A DNA stretch of 64,000 bases from Strigamia acuminata (taxonomy: Eukaryota; Arthropoda; Chilopoda; Geophilomorpha; Linotaeniidae), in contig OX442314.1 in the NCBI GenBank assembly GCA_949358305.1, positions 48,926,581 through 48,990,580 of the forward strand. Direction: 5' to 3'. Of the stretch, positions 19,997 through 31,110 are shown one piece after another. A program made the position numbers and the translations under genes. The notes beneath the pieces are model-generated. The model did not search any database. It was not told the origin of the DNA and saw only the letters and a program-made list of their open reading frames with translations. How positions within the stretch are numbered: the stretch's first letter is position 1; every line of letters begins with the position of its first letter.

Positions 19997-20029
19997 CAAA
20001 CTCCACATTATGTGGACACTATTGGTTCT

Positions 20030-20060
20030 GTAAGACTGCACTCCAATTTATGAGTGTAGC
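20030..20060 (+). repeat. Short hairpin motif H, copy 3, cut by A4G7 array
   Basis: GTAAGACTGCACTC and GAGTGTAGC arms, with inner CACTC/GAGTG pairing. The expected ATTTAC end is replaced by the A4G7 array. Confidence 0.5.
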
Positions 20061-21071
20061 AAAGGGGGGGAAAAGGGGGGGAAAAGGGGGGGAAAAGGGG
20101 GGGAAAAGGGGGGGAAAAGGGGGGGAAAAGGGGGGGAAAAGGGGGGGAAAAGGGGGGGAAAAGGGGGGGAAAAGGGGGGGAAAAGGGGGGGAAAAGGGGG
20201 GGAAAAGGGGGGGAAAAGGGGGGGAAAAGGGGGGGAAAAGGGGGGGAAAAGGGGGGGAAAAGGGGGGGAAAAGGGGGGGAAAAGGGGGGGAAAAGGGGGG
20301 GAAAAGGGGGGGAAAAGGGGGGGAAAAGGGGGGGAAAAGGGGGGGAAAAGGGGGGGAAAAGGGGGGGAAAAGGGGGGGAAAAGGGGGGGAAAAGGGGGGG
20401 AAAAGGGGGGGAAAAGGGGGGGAAAAGGGGGGGAAAAGGGGGGGAAAAGGGGGGGAAAAGGGGGGGAAAAGGGGGGGAAAAGGGGGGGAAAAGGGGGGGA
20501 AAAGGGGGGGAAAAGGGGGGGAAAAGGGGGGGAAAAGGGGGGGAAAAGGGGGGGAAAAGGGGGGGAAAAGGGGGGGAAAAGGGGGGGAAAAGGGGGGGAA
20601 AAGGGGGGGAAAAGGGGGGGAAAAGGGGGGGAAAAGGGGGGGAAAAGGGGGGGAAAAGGGGGGGAAAAGGGGGGGAAAAGGGGGGGAAAAGGGGGGGAAA
20701 AGGGGGGGAAAAGGGGGGGAAAAGGGGGGGAAAAGGGGGGGAAAAGGGGGGGAAAAGGGGGGGAAAAGGGGGGGAAAAGGGGGGGAAAAGGGGGGGAAAA
20801 GGGGGGGAAAAGGGGGGGAAAAGGGGGGGAAAAGGGGGGGAAAAGGGGGGGAAAAGGGGGGGAAAAGGGGGGGAAAAGGGGGGGAAAAGGGGGGGAAAAG
20901 GGGGGGAAAAGGGGGGGAAAAGGGGGGGAAAAGGGGGGGAAAAGGGGGGGAAAAGGGGGGGAAAAGGGGGGGAAAAGGGGGGGAAAAGGGGGGGAAAAGG
21001 GGGGGAAAAGGGGGGGAAAAGGGGGGGAAAAGGGGGGGAAAAGGGGGGGAAAAGGGGGGGAAAAGGGGGGG
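20061..21071 (+). repeat. A4G7 satellite, 92 perfect 11-bp units
   Basis: AAAAGGGGGGG repeated without a visible interruption for 1011 bases, the first unit lacking one A. All G are on the plus strand, so it can form many stacked G-quadruplexes. Long Gly/Lys or Pro/Phe frames on either strand follow from the repeat and are not genes. Confidence 0.95.
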
Positions 21072-21185
21072 TCTGATTGGAGAGCGAAATTAATTGACCT
21101 CAATTAGCGGGTTCCAAGAAAGGTCAAGTGGAAGTTTAAGAAGTGAAGTTATAGGGTGAGAAGGTGGGGATTATAATTAAGTAAA

Positions 21186-21542
21186 TACCGTATATTATCG
21201 ATTACTACGCGAGCCTCTATTAGCCCGCGGACCTCGAATTGCACGCGGGGCAAATTTTATTTTTGCCAATAAGGCGCGGGCCTCGAATTGCGCGCGGGTA
21301 CAGAATTGGAGGCCCAAAATGTGCCGAAAAAGGATCAGAATTGACACGTTTTGCATACGTTTCGGCAAAAAATTACCGAAACGTATGGAAAACGTCTAAA
21401 AAAACCCAGCATCGGCCGACTGGCCGATGCCAGTTGTAAATAGTCCGCGGGCCTCTAATAGCCTGCGGGCCTGTAATACCGCGCGGGTCAAAATATTTTT
21501 TTGCAAATAGCGCACCCGTGCGCTATTTGCAAATATACGGTA
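21186..21542. mobile_element. MITE of 357 bp with three perfect hairpins
   Basis: Ends TACCGTATATT and AATATACGGTA are inverted repeats; a TA may be the target duplication, pointing to a Tc1/mariner-like origin. Inside are perfect hairpins at 21354-21387 (12-bp arms), 21409-21430 (9-bp arms) and 21503-21530 (12-bp arms), plus several copies of a GCGGGCCTC-AAT-GCGCGGG-like motif. No coding capacity. Confidence 0.65.
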
Positions 21543-21889
21543 GATGAAGTTTAAAGTGGAGATAAATGCAAATAATAAACACCAGATAAAATACAAAATG
21601 ACAAAATGTTAAAATTGAACTTGCATGAATTAAATGGTAATAAAATGACAAATTAAACAACAATAAAACAATACATGAGTAAAACCCTCGGTTTTCACAC
21701 CCGGATCTGGCCAGGATAAAGTCGACCAAAAAACCGCGACACAAACACATCCCTGTCCCAGGATTCGGAACACAGCACAGAGTCCAGACATTCAGCACGG
21801 ACACAAATATTGAATGATAAATATGTGCTAAATTTAGTCACCAACTTGTGCACAACAATATCTTTAATTCCCGTGCACTCTACGACATG
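21543..21889. other. No feature recognised
   Basis: AT-rich; a minus-strand frame of 93 codons at 21523-21804 is Leu/Phe/Cys-rich and shows no family. Confidence 0.4.
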
Positions 21890-22345
21890 TGTGACGATTC
21901 TACTTTTGGGCTAATTTATTAGTCCTTTAGATAGATAAATTATCGGTTTATACAAGACATTGCTAAGATTAGCAACGACCTAACCGAGATAAGCTACGGA
22001 AGTCTTAACCAATGTGAATACGTGAATCAAGAGAAATAACTTACGGATTTTAGTGTGACATAACATATTTATTAATCATAATAACATAAGAGGGTTCTGG
22101 GCGCGTGTAAACGGGCGGCATCAACTGGTTGAGGATCCGGGCGAAGCCAGAGGGATACGGCTGACTTGCGGCATCGTCACAAATAACGCTACGGAGACGT
22201 ATTTGGTCTGCAGCTCGATTATCTAATAATGCGAAGAGTCCTTCGTATAAATAGAAATATTCGGCAGAATATTCCCCGTTCCAAATGAATAAAAGTAAAG
22301 TGATTAATGTAATATAACAAATGAATTGTTATATAATTATTAATT

Positions 22346-22406
22346 GGGCGGGGACCGTCACGACAATTAAGAGAATGTCGCGGGAGTTGTTGAGACTCCA
22401 TCCGCC
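22346..22406 (+). ncRNA. Three-way-junction fold in LTR X, copy 1
   Basis: Outer stem GGCGG/CCGCC, arm CGACA/TGTCG and arm GGAGT/ACTCC. The same layout with changed base pairs recurs at 22567 and 40150. Transcribed function is inferred only. Confidence 0.4.
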
Positions 22407-22566
22407 AGCATGCCTTACGACGACAAGATCTCGTGATCAGGCGCCGAGTATTTAATTGTACGCTTTAATTCGCTATCGATGGTACCAACCACCAATGCCC
22501 GAGTAATTTGTTTAACACGATACTTTACATACCGTTCACGGGTTACTAACCCGGAGTGTACAATGG

Positions 22567-22628
22567 GGCGGGGACCGTCACGATGGTTGAGAGAACCATC
22601 GCGGGAGGATTTGACTCCTGTATCCGCC
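22567..22628 (+). ncRNA. Three-way-junction fold in LTR X, copy 2
   Basis: Outer stem GGCGG/CCGCC, arm CGATGGTT/AACCATCG (8 bp, GAGAG loop) and arm GGAG/CTCC. Confidence 0.4.
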
Positions 22629-22911
22629 AGCATGCCTTACGATGACGGGATCAGTAGATCGAGCACCGGGTAAAATATTAATCAGCTACTGCTGTTGGAT
22701 TACCATTATCCAGGTAGTTATTTAACATAACATCTTGTAGATGTTATTCACGGGCTACCAACCCGGCGTGTTACCTGTGCATTAGCCCTTTACCGACCTT
22801 TAACGTGCGGAAGGACCAATCACAGAAAGACGGGAACCTGAGAGGGCTGTTTACAACAGCCATCCTGCAGCGGACTGAGGCCAGTTAGCTGAGGGACCTA
22901 CTTCCATCTAG

Positions 22912-24683
22912 TATGACGGTTTATAAGTGCTATTTATTAATAACACGGCCGAATTTTAAGTGTTTTCGGCGAAACCCGCATTTGTCAATGCTCCGAGTCG
23001 CCACTAGATGGCGCGATTATAGTTCAGCGGTAAATTCGAATTACGAGTTAAGAAACTGGTAAATAAATATAAGAATATATTTATTTGTATGAAACGATAC
23101 TTTATTAGGATTAATATAAATATATATTAATAATTATTGTTCACACTAAGTGATGAGAATCTCTAGTTCAGCAGAAATGGAGATTTGATAATCCATCGAT
23201 CAACCGATCGATGTGATTGGTGGATCCATTTCCGGTCCTGGGTATCCAGTTCCGGTTGTGGTGTGAATTAGCATATTGCTCTTCCGTATCCACTTCCGGT
23301 GATACGAGATTGGAGGGATTCGTGGAACCCATGTTCCAATTGGTTGATTGGATTAATCCCTAATCCAGTCAGGTTATATAAACCCAAACAACCGGCCATC
23401 AAAAAAGCTCTGTTTGATTATTTCTGTTTGGTATTGTTACTTAAGAAATATGATTCATTGTTCACGTGGAAGACCGTTTAGTTCTTTGGTTCTTTGTTGA
23501 TTCGTTCGCAAAGAACCGCGGCATGATTCTACCGAATCATGCAACCACCGGCAATTGAAGCCGACGTATTGGATTGTTATGTTGCATACATGTTTCAATT
23601 TACGGTCTCGCCGAGGAGAACCTGCCTTCTGTGCAATTCAGTATCCTCCGGGCAGGACTGAGTGGTCATTTTCGGTATGAACGCATTCCGTAACCGTGAG
23701 TAAGCACCGGAACTGTTGAGAGTTGGTTCCTTCACCTGATGGTGCCAAAGCAGTCTGTTTTACAGTAACCACGAGTAGCACCAAGTGTTTGGCAAGCTGA
23801 TTCTCATGGTATTCGGTGCCAAAGTAGTCGGTTTGTTATTAGTACCGCGAAGGGCTAAACTGCTGTGCGGAGCCGCAAGCTATCGACTCCTGTGTACGTG
23901 ATACCGTCAATCGCTAGACGAACGACCGTGTTGCGACGCAGGGGACGCTTGATACCGTTCTGCATGGCAAGGCGTATTCTCTATCGACGGCAATTGTGTG
24001 TTGCGACGGGAAGTCTAATATGTTTCTCTTCATTTGTAAACAGCAAACAGATCTAACTTGAAGACAAGTTAGATCACCCAAAACAGAAGATTTGATCACC
24101 AATTACACGAAGACTCGAGAGAGTAACAAAACAAGTTGATAACAACTTATCAGCGAAATATCTGAATAAAGAACAAACTCACAACACTTATGAATTAAAT
24201 ATAATTCATAATCGGAATATTGATAAGTAAATGAACACATTTACTTACACCAATATCCAACCTCAGTTGTGGCGGTGCAGACAAAGTCAACCGCAAGGCT
24301 CAGATCATTCGATTTATCGACGTGCGATAATTACACAAGCGAACCAAGAAACCAGCGAAGCCGTATCGGACTCCCGGATACAGCCATCCGGCTTAGATGA
24401 CATCTATAACCAGGTCGAGCGATGGGGAAACCGCTCCCGCATCTCGGACACGTAATGTTATTATTTTAGGGCCAATCTGCCACTCAATTGTATAGTTTAA
24501 TAGCCAGTTAACTTGCCAAATATCGGCATTAAGTCCCATGTATAAACTCAGCTCATTTTTCTATTGTTTACCAACAATAAACTGTCTTGTATTTATCTCT
24601 TGTATTATATTCACTGTGTTATTATATTTGCGATCTATTCCCGGTACCATTGTTAAATGGGAGTTGTGGTCGTCACCGTCACA
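22912..24683 (+). mobile_element. Solo LTR of family Y nested in LTR X
   Basis: Begins TATGACGGTTTATAAG (first TG mutated to TA) and ends ACCGTCACA, flanked by CTAG on both sides (22908-22911, 24684-24687). It is a diverged, opposite-strand relative of the 1.9-kb LTRs at 44206 and 51836. Shared landmarks include a TATATAAA promoter box near 23375, a CCAATTGG-type box before it, and AATAAA near 24566. 1772 bp long. Confidence 0.85.
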
Positions 24684-25352
24684 CTAGCAAGGCCTTACTG
24701 TGTATGGCCGTTATATTAAGCCACCGTACGAACTCTAACTGTCCCGTAGAACAGCAAGCTAACGTTACGGGGCCATTTCATGCGAACGCATGTCTATTAC
24801 CGGAGTTAGCCTTCCCGAAATAGCCCTACAACAGCAATAACAAAATAGTATTAATACTAATTGTGGAGAACTGAGGTGGCCTGATGTGTCGATAGGAAAG
24901 TGAGATCAAACGATAACAACATATCACTACAGACAATATAAACATTCAGAATCAAGCCAGGGGGGTTACTGGGTGGAAAACTGATGTTTATATAGTCCTT
25001 GAGAAATACTAGATTGGCGACAGCCAATCAGCACACGAATCGGCGGATTCGTGGGTCACTAGTCCGGACCTAATATATGACTATGTCCAGATGGGCCCAA
25101 TTTGGGTCAGGAAGGGTCCGATTGGTTCCCTTCGACAGGTAAGTAACGTGGATATTGATTCGATAGAATCAACAGTATCAAGTAAGTAATACTTAATTTA
25201 TATTGAATAAAATAGTTATATTTTATTCACTGTGTCAAAATATTAATTTATCACACTTTTTAGTTTTTATTGAGTTTGAATTACGCGCGTTCGTTAAATA
25301 GCGCCATCTATTGTGAACATTGATAACTACCGATTTGTAATCATCACACATG

Positions 25353-25634
25353 GTCAGCGACTTCCCTCGCCGACGTATCTACATCCAATCGTGAAACAAA
25401 AAGCGTACATGTAGGACCACTAAAACCTCGATTAGCAGGTGAAACACCCATTTACAGCTTTACGTTTACCAAAAACACCCTTTCCGATGAAAATATTTAA
25501 TCTCCGCACGCCATCTCTGGGTTCGGGAGAAAATATCGGGCGTTAGAATCCAATGAAAAGGTACATACTCACGAAGAAAGAGGCAAACCATTGTTAACTA
25601 ATAAGAGCGCCCCAGCAATTAGAGCCCCACTTAG
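25353..25634. other. No feature recognised
   Basis: Short stretch between LTR X and the hAT relic; no frame, repeat or motif seen. Confidence 0.3.
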
Positions 25635-26240
25635 TCAACGCTGCACAACATTAGAATATGTAGAATTCACTGCCATGGCAGAAGATCCATCACTGATCCT
25701 CGAGAATTGGTTATTAATTTCCTCGCGCAACTGATTGTTCTCCCTGCTGCGCACAGTACCAATCTTATCAAACAATTTCCGTTGTCCCGCCCTGAGATCC
25801 TGAACCAATTGAGATAAATTAGCTAAAAACCTCTTACTAACTAGCATGACACCGAATTTTTCCAAATATTCTACGAGACTATTTCCAGAATTAAATTCAG
25901 TCAAAGCGGGAACGGAATCGGGCGAATGTAGCTGCAGCACAGAAGGATTGATTACTTTGTCCTGATATTTACGCCTACCGCAAGTATCGCACTTGAAAGT
26001 TGGTTCAAAAATGCCTATTGTGCCAGTCTCTGGCTCTACTGTTTCAAAAAATGATACACAAGATACAGTTTGTACAAATGAGTGTTGGCCACATAAATTA
26101 ATTGAATGATCCATACATCCAACAAAAACTGCTTTTTTGTTTTTTGCTTTTATAATGGCTTGTACTCCTCTATGTACGCCGCTCATGACAGCTGCATTGC
26201 CATAGCCTTGAGAACGACACATCATAATATCTGCTGTCAC
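25635..26240 (-). pseudogene. hAT transposase fragment (ZMYM1/DUF4371-like), broken
   Basis: Minus-strand frame whose first ATG is at 26225. Near its start it reads GYGNAAVMSGVHRGVQAI and FVGCMDHSINLCGQHSF, which match the block typical of hAT-derived transposases related to zinc-finger MYM proteins (usual pattern YDNAxxMSG...FVxCxxHSLNL). The Asp expected before Asn-Ala is Gly, so catalysis is doubtful. After about residue 70 the similarity fades; a CDTC pair and a polar C-terminus follow. The 5' side ends abruptly at repeat R1 copy B. The fragment is under a third of a normal transposase. Confidence 0.6.
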
Positions 26241-27776
26241 GGTGAGATAAATTGATGAATGAATTTGAGGCTACGATAAAGTATATAGGTTTTTAGAAAA
26301 TGTACACATCGCAAAACCGCAGAAAATCGTTAAACTGGAATTTCTCGCCTAAATTCAGTCAGTAAAGAAATTTATGACTGAATCCAGGCCGAAATTGAGC
26401 CGTAAAAGGAGTTTAAATCCGAAATTCAAGACAAATTCGGCCGAAGAATGAATTTACAAGCGAATTCTCCTCAAAATTCGTCAGAAAAACGAATTTGTGA
26501 TTGAATTCTGGCACAAGTTCGGCGGAAAAACGAGTTTACAACCGAATTCACGCGCGAATACGGCTGAAAATCAAACATGTGACTGAATTCTGGCACAAAT
26601 TCGACGGAAAAACGAGTTTACAACCGAATTCACGCCCAAATTCGGCCGAAAAATTAATTTACGACCGAATGATTTGAGCATTTGACCATTTTCCGTAGTT
26701 TTGCGGTTTTTTTACGGTATTTCACTCATCAAGAATTTCATTACCTTGGTGTTTTGATTAAAATAATCACAATCCCCAATACGAAATGAAATGGCCCAGT
26801 GTCATTTCTATACGGGTGTCACCCGGGGCGCCCCCCCACCCCACAGGAGGGCACCTGAATAAGCCATTCTTGAAAAATTTCTCCATAATCACTTAAAGTG
26901 AAATTAATTATGCTTTTCTTTTATTTGGTGATTGATTGTGTCATAAATAAAATGCTTTTAATCATTACATTGGCGATTAAAATAGATTTTTTTATACAAA
27001 ATTTTTATGGCATAAATTGTAACTGTGCTGTGAATTAAAATCTGCAATATTTATTGTTTGATGATTTTGAGATTCTTTTTAAATTCTTACTTTTAATTCT
27101 TCTTTTGAAATACTTTCGTGTTAAATTGTAGTCAACCGAATGAATATAAAAGTTGTCGTGAGGAATGGTCCTCTCTGTTGCTACGATGTTCAGGATTGTT
27201 TCTACGTCAAGCTGTTGATCGTGTTTTCATTCGGGAAACCCCGTAGTCACATCCTCGCCGTTAAGGAGTGATGTTCCATGTCGATTCGGGCCGAGAAAAT
27301 TCCTTGGAATTTGATTTCGAATTGGTCACTGGTATATTTTATTGGCTAATATGTTGTTCGGCTTGATTATAAGCAATATTTGGGTATTGGTTCAAAAGAA
27401 AATTGTTTTTTTGTTTTAGCATTTTCCGTTGTTAACTCACTCGTGTTTGAACTTTAATGGCCGCCCTTTTGTTTCAATTTGGATTCGACCTGTGGTTTCA
27501 CTCGGCCAATTCGAGGGCCTAATTTGGATTCGAACGGTTTTAATTTTTAATCTCTGATTAACACTTAACTTGTTTATTGCGGGTATAAAATCCAACTCTG
27601 TATCTCCTCGTGGTCACCCCTGGGAAAACTGATGACATGAGGTGATTGAGTGGAACCAAAACAGAGCTCTGGTCATCCTCTGATTTGGGTTTTATTTTTC
27701 ATTTTTCACGTTTGTTGTATTTACATTATTTGGCGTATTTTTTTTATGATTGCATTTGCTTTCATGAGTTTGTATT

Positions 27777-27802
27777 GTAAGACCGCAACGTGCGGCATTT
27801 AC
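27777..27802 (+). repeat. Short hairpin motif H, copy 4
   Basis: GTAAGACCGCA and TGCGGCATTTAC arms, perfect CCGCA/TGCGG pairing. Confidence 0.6.
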
Positions 27803-27816
27803 ATTGAATTTGTATT

Positions 27817-27851
27817 GTAGGACCGCATTCTCATATGAATGTGGCATTTAC
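27817..27851 (+). repeat. Short hairpin motif H, copy 5
   Basis: GTAGGACCGCATTC and GAATGTGGCATTTAC arms; eight pairs with one G-T, loop TCATAT. Confidence 0.6.
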
Positions 27852-27860
27852 ATTTTCTGG

Positions 27861-28733
27861 CAAATATTTTTGAGTAAGTCAAGATTGAATTTCTCATTTG
27901 AATGGTTTCATTTTTGTGTTTAGATTCCTTGAGCCAAAAAATAGAAATGATTGAAACATTTGCACATAAAACAAACCACTTCAGATGAACATGTAAATTG
28001 AAAAATGGGATGGCTAATAGTGTGTTGTAATTCATTTATCACGTAAACAAACCAAATAGCAATGCAGATCTAGTAAAGTACTTTTGCTGGTTTGGGTTCA
28101 AGCACCGGCATGTCTAATTTGTTTACAGCCCGGCCAGGGGGGTAATGAAATTTGACAAAATGAGGTGTTAGTTTTTATTTTTGAAAAATAAATCTCACAC
28201 TGAGCGTCCACTGAATTGTTGTGTAATTTTTTTTAATCAGGAAATGGTTTTTGGAATTGTCATAGATTAGCACTTAGAAATTAGGAAGTGGCAGAAATGT
28301 GAATGTGTCAGGAGGCTAAGGTATGCAATCAAATCTGAAATGAAAAACTGAATACAAGATTGTAACAAATGCACTCTCGCAGCGGTGAATACAAGAATTC
28401 CAGCAAATGTAAAGAAATTTAACTAGAAAATGAAAGAATGCAAAAATATTGCATCTAAGATTTAAAAATGATCAGGAATCCAATGGTAAACACAGAAAAT
28501 ACATTAAACAAGTTCAAAATTGATAAAAATGACACTAGAATGTCGTTAGGCTTAACTGAAATACCGTACTGCCTTGAATAAACGCCGGGGCGTTTATTTA
28601 TTTTCATGACCGACCCCACCCTGGTCGGGTCGGTTCGGGGCGGCGTTTAGTGCATTTTGCGAAAATCTCGCCGACTTGTGCCGCGTGTGCGCAAACGGAT
28701 GCGCAACAGTGTCGCCCCAGCACCCGAAACACA
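27861..28733. other. AT-rich stretch without recognisable gene
   Basis: Short frames only. A TACCGT at 28563 followed by a GC-rich palindrome (AAACGCCGGGGCGTTT near 28579-28594) resembles the end of a MITE, but I found no matching right end. Confidence 0.4.
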
Positions 28734-29117
28734 TCACCAAACTGTTAAGTAAATAAAACTTCCAGCATTTCTTGCGCCAACGGAAATACGAACCGAAAAA
28801 TACACCGGATCCTCCACGAAGTGGGCCACCAATTCGCCCGGGACTTTCCGCGCAAACCAACTGTCGGCAAACTTTCTCTCCCCCATAAAAGTGAACAAAA
28901 ACGTCATTATGCTAAAGGCGTCGAATCGCGAGGGCGACACGAGCCGTTGCAACATGGCGTGGGCATCCATATTGGACACTGCCTCGGAGATAGATTCCCG
29001 GCATGTCCGGCGCTCTTCCTCGTTCATAATTGACCACACGTATTCAACAATGTGGGATTTCACGTCGAGGATTGCCTTATAGATCACTAATGATTTCCGG
29101 ACATTACTTAGCCACAA
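28734..29117 (-). CDS. Unrecognised ORF of 127 codons
   Basis: The frame encodes a mixed-composition protein with a Glu/Arg-rich helical part (EEERRTCRESISEAV) and no low-complexity bias, unlike most chance frames nearby. The local DNA is also more GC-rich than its surroundings. I recognise no family or motif. It may be an exon or transposon fragment; nothing around it helps decide. Confidence 0.25.
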   Translation of the reverse strand: MWLSNVRKSLVIYKAILDVKSHIVEYVWSIMNEEERRTCRESISEAVSNMDAHAMLQRLVSPSRFDAFSIMTFLFTFMGERKFADSWFARKVPGELVAHFVEDPVYFSVRISVGARNAGSFIYLTVW

Positions 29118-30092
29118 AAATCATAACCCAGGCTCAAAACAAGTATTAAAACTTCGATAAGTTAAAAAGAAAAACCAATTCAAAATAATTAAAAAATAGT
29201 AAATGATTGACATCATGAATGCACATTAGAAATAAACACTCAAAATCAAGTCGATTGTACTTTACAAATATCTTCATATTTAACATGCGGAACAACACGT
29301 CCGTGCACAGGCCCGGCATCAATCTTCACCGAGCAAGTGAACTTCTTAAGGTTAATCTTCAACAAAAGCGCAGTAAACCCTCGCTAAGCCCCGTTCACAA
29401 TCTTCACTTGCTTCCCAAGCGCCGCGGTATAACAGTCTCCAAATGCACCTGATCCAACTTATATGTTTTCATGACGCGCTGTGATTGGTTGAGAGATGCA
29501 TTGAAATATACGAACTGATAATACACAGCTCGGTCTACTTTGCTAAAAACAGATTAGGTTAGGTCTGGGGGGGGGGGTTAAGGGTGGGCTACACCCCCCA
29601 TTTATGTAAAAAAGAGGCTTAAACCTTGATACCAATTTGTCTTCAATGATATTTTTAATCTTGGTACTCAATAACTCACGCCAAGTTTTTGCCCATCAAA
29701 TCTAACATCAATTTCTTTGCTTATACTTATACTAACCGGATGATAAATCCTGTAAGCCTTCCTCGCTTTTGAGTATACAATAAAAAAAGGTATTTTTTGT
29801 TTTTGGGTCTAGCTTCTTCCTTTTTGTGGTTTTGAATTGCAGTGATAATCATGTTGTGTAAAATTAATTGGTAAAATTATTGGTCACTTTATGTTGCTGT
29901 GTCTGGTGGTCGTGTAATGCTGGCCCCGGTGATGTTATTCACACAAAGTCCTAGGAACTAGAAAAAATAAATTGATATAATAGCTATCTATGAATGAGGA
30001 TTAACAATTAACAATATCAAATTCAAATCAAATGTAGAATAGTGAGGAAAAAGAAGACTGAACTGTGCTAGCTGACAATATATCCGAAGTCA
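29118..30092. other. No gene recognised
   Basis: AT-rich, with a short G-run and C-run pair near 29565-29600. No supported frame or repeat. Confidence 0.4.
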
Positions 30093-31110
30093 CTTCATTT
30101 CGTCGCCATTCATTTCGTCGCCCCCGTACTTTTTTTTAATAAAGGTTGTGTTGAAAATTTTTTTTTCATTTCGTCGCCCTAATTTCATCAACATATCATT
30201 TCGTTGCCCTATCATTTCGTCGCCCTATCATTTCGTCGCCCTATAATTTCGTCGCCATTTCATTGTTGTGGAATTTTCACCGCCATTGCAGTAGAACACG
30301 CCGAAGCGTAACGTCGTATAGACGTGCGCCGAAACGTTGTAGCGACGTTTCATTTATTAATTTCTTCTTTCCATTCTTTGTGGCTTTTTGATTGCTCAAT
30401 TCCCCCCTCGTCTGCCATCCAACAAATGGAGTTGGAAGAAAAAAAACCAATGGCTAACGGAGAAGAAGATGAAAATCCAAATACAATTCCATCTTTTAAG
30501 GGTGACTAATTTCATGCTGCAGTACAAATACCTCATGATCATTTATTGCAGAGATGATTCCTGGTATTCGAAGAATTTCGGGGAATCTAATGCTTTGGTT
30601 TCAGATATTAAGCGAGACTTTTGTGTGGTTTGGACTAGAAGGTTTTATGATGTACATGCCCAAGTATTTAGAACACAAGTTTCACATTACAGCATCACAA
30701 GCAAGCATTTGGACAGGTAACGATTAATTAAATTGATTACAATTGGGCAATTAATATATTTTTAATCAATTCACACAAGGAACCGCATTTTTCCTTCCCT
30801 CTGTGGTCGGTGATCTCGTCGTTGGGTTTCTCGTACAGCGTTATCAACCAACGACCAAACAGTTAGCTGCCATCTTATCCGTGGCCAAAACACTACAAGC
30901 CATTATAATGGCCGTATCATTTCGTCGCCCTTCATTTCGTCGCCGTGTCATTTCGTCGCCCTTCTGTTCGGTTTGGGTTGTTTTCGTTCTTCAACCGTAT
31001 CATTTCGTCGCCCTTCATTTCGTCGCCCTTTTTCCATTTTGGGTGTCATTTCGTCGCCAAAAACGGCGACGAAATGACACGGCGACGAAATGAAGGGCGA
31101 CGAAATGAAG
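30093..31110. mobile_element. Element packed with CATTTCGTCGCC motifs
   Basis: Ends CTTCATTTCGTCGCC and its inverse. About a dozen direct copies of CATTTCGTCGCC cluster at 30095-30260 and 30915-31060, and three inverted copies close the right end. A perfect 38-nt hairpin (31043-31080, 16-bp arms) joins the two orientations. The middle has only short unrecognised frames. This resembles non-autonomous DNA transposons with transposase-binding subterminal repeats; no target duplication was found. Confidence 0.6.

Larger units (their letters stand above)
19424..20060. other. No gene recognised; two hairpin motifs
   Basis: AT-rich sequence with short frames only. Hairpin motif H occurs at 19954-19996 and, truncated, at 20030-20060. 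Confidence 0.5.
21890..25348 (+). mobile_element. Solo LTR of family X, interrupted
   Basis: Starts TGTGACGATT and ends AATCATCACA, near-perfect inverted ends with TG...CA, flanked by CATG on both sides (21886-21889 and 25349-25352). Removing the nested LTR (22912-24683) and its 4-bp duplication leaves about 1.68 kb. A reversed partial copy lies at 40104-40652. No internal region adjoins it. Confidence 0.75.
26236..27860 (+). repeat. Interspersed repeat R1, copy B
   Basis: Parallel to copy A but with fewer of the internal 35-45-bp units and without the solo LTR: at 27001 the AATT target stands uninterrupted. It ends in two successive hairpin motifs. Its left end abuts the hAT fragment. Confidence 0.75.

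Noticed and set aside
20048-21103. Gly/Lys-rich and Pro/Phe-rich frames of about 350 codons
   Set aside because: Translations of the A4G7 repeat on each strand; no start context or conserved flank.
30388-30720. 110-codon frame in the CATTTCGTCGCC element as a transposase
   Set aside because: No transposase motif, overlaps another frame of similar length, low-complexity start.
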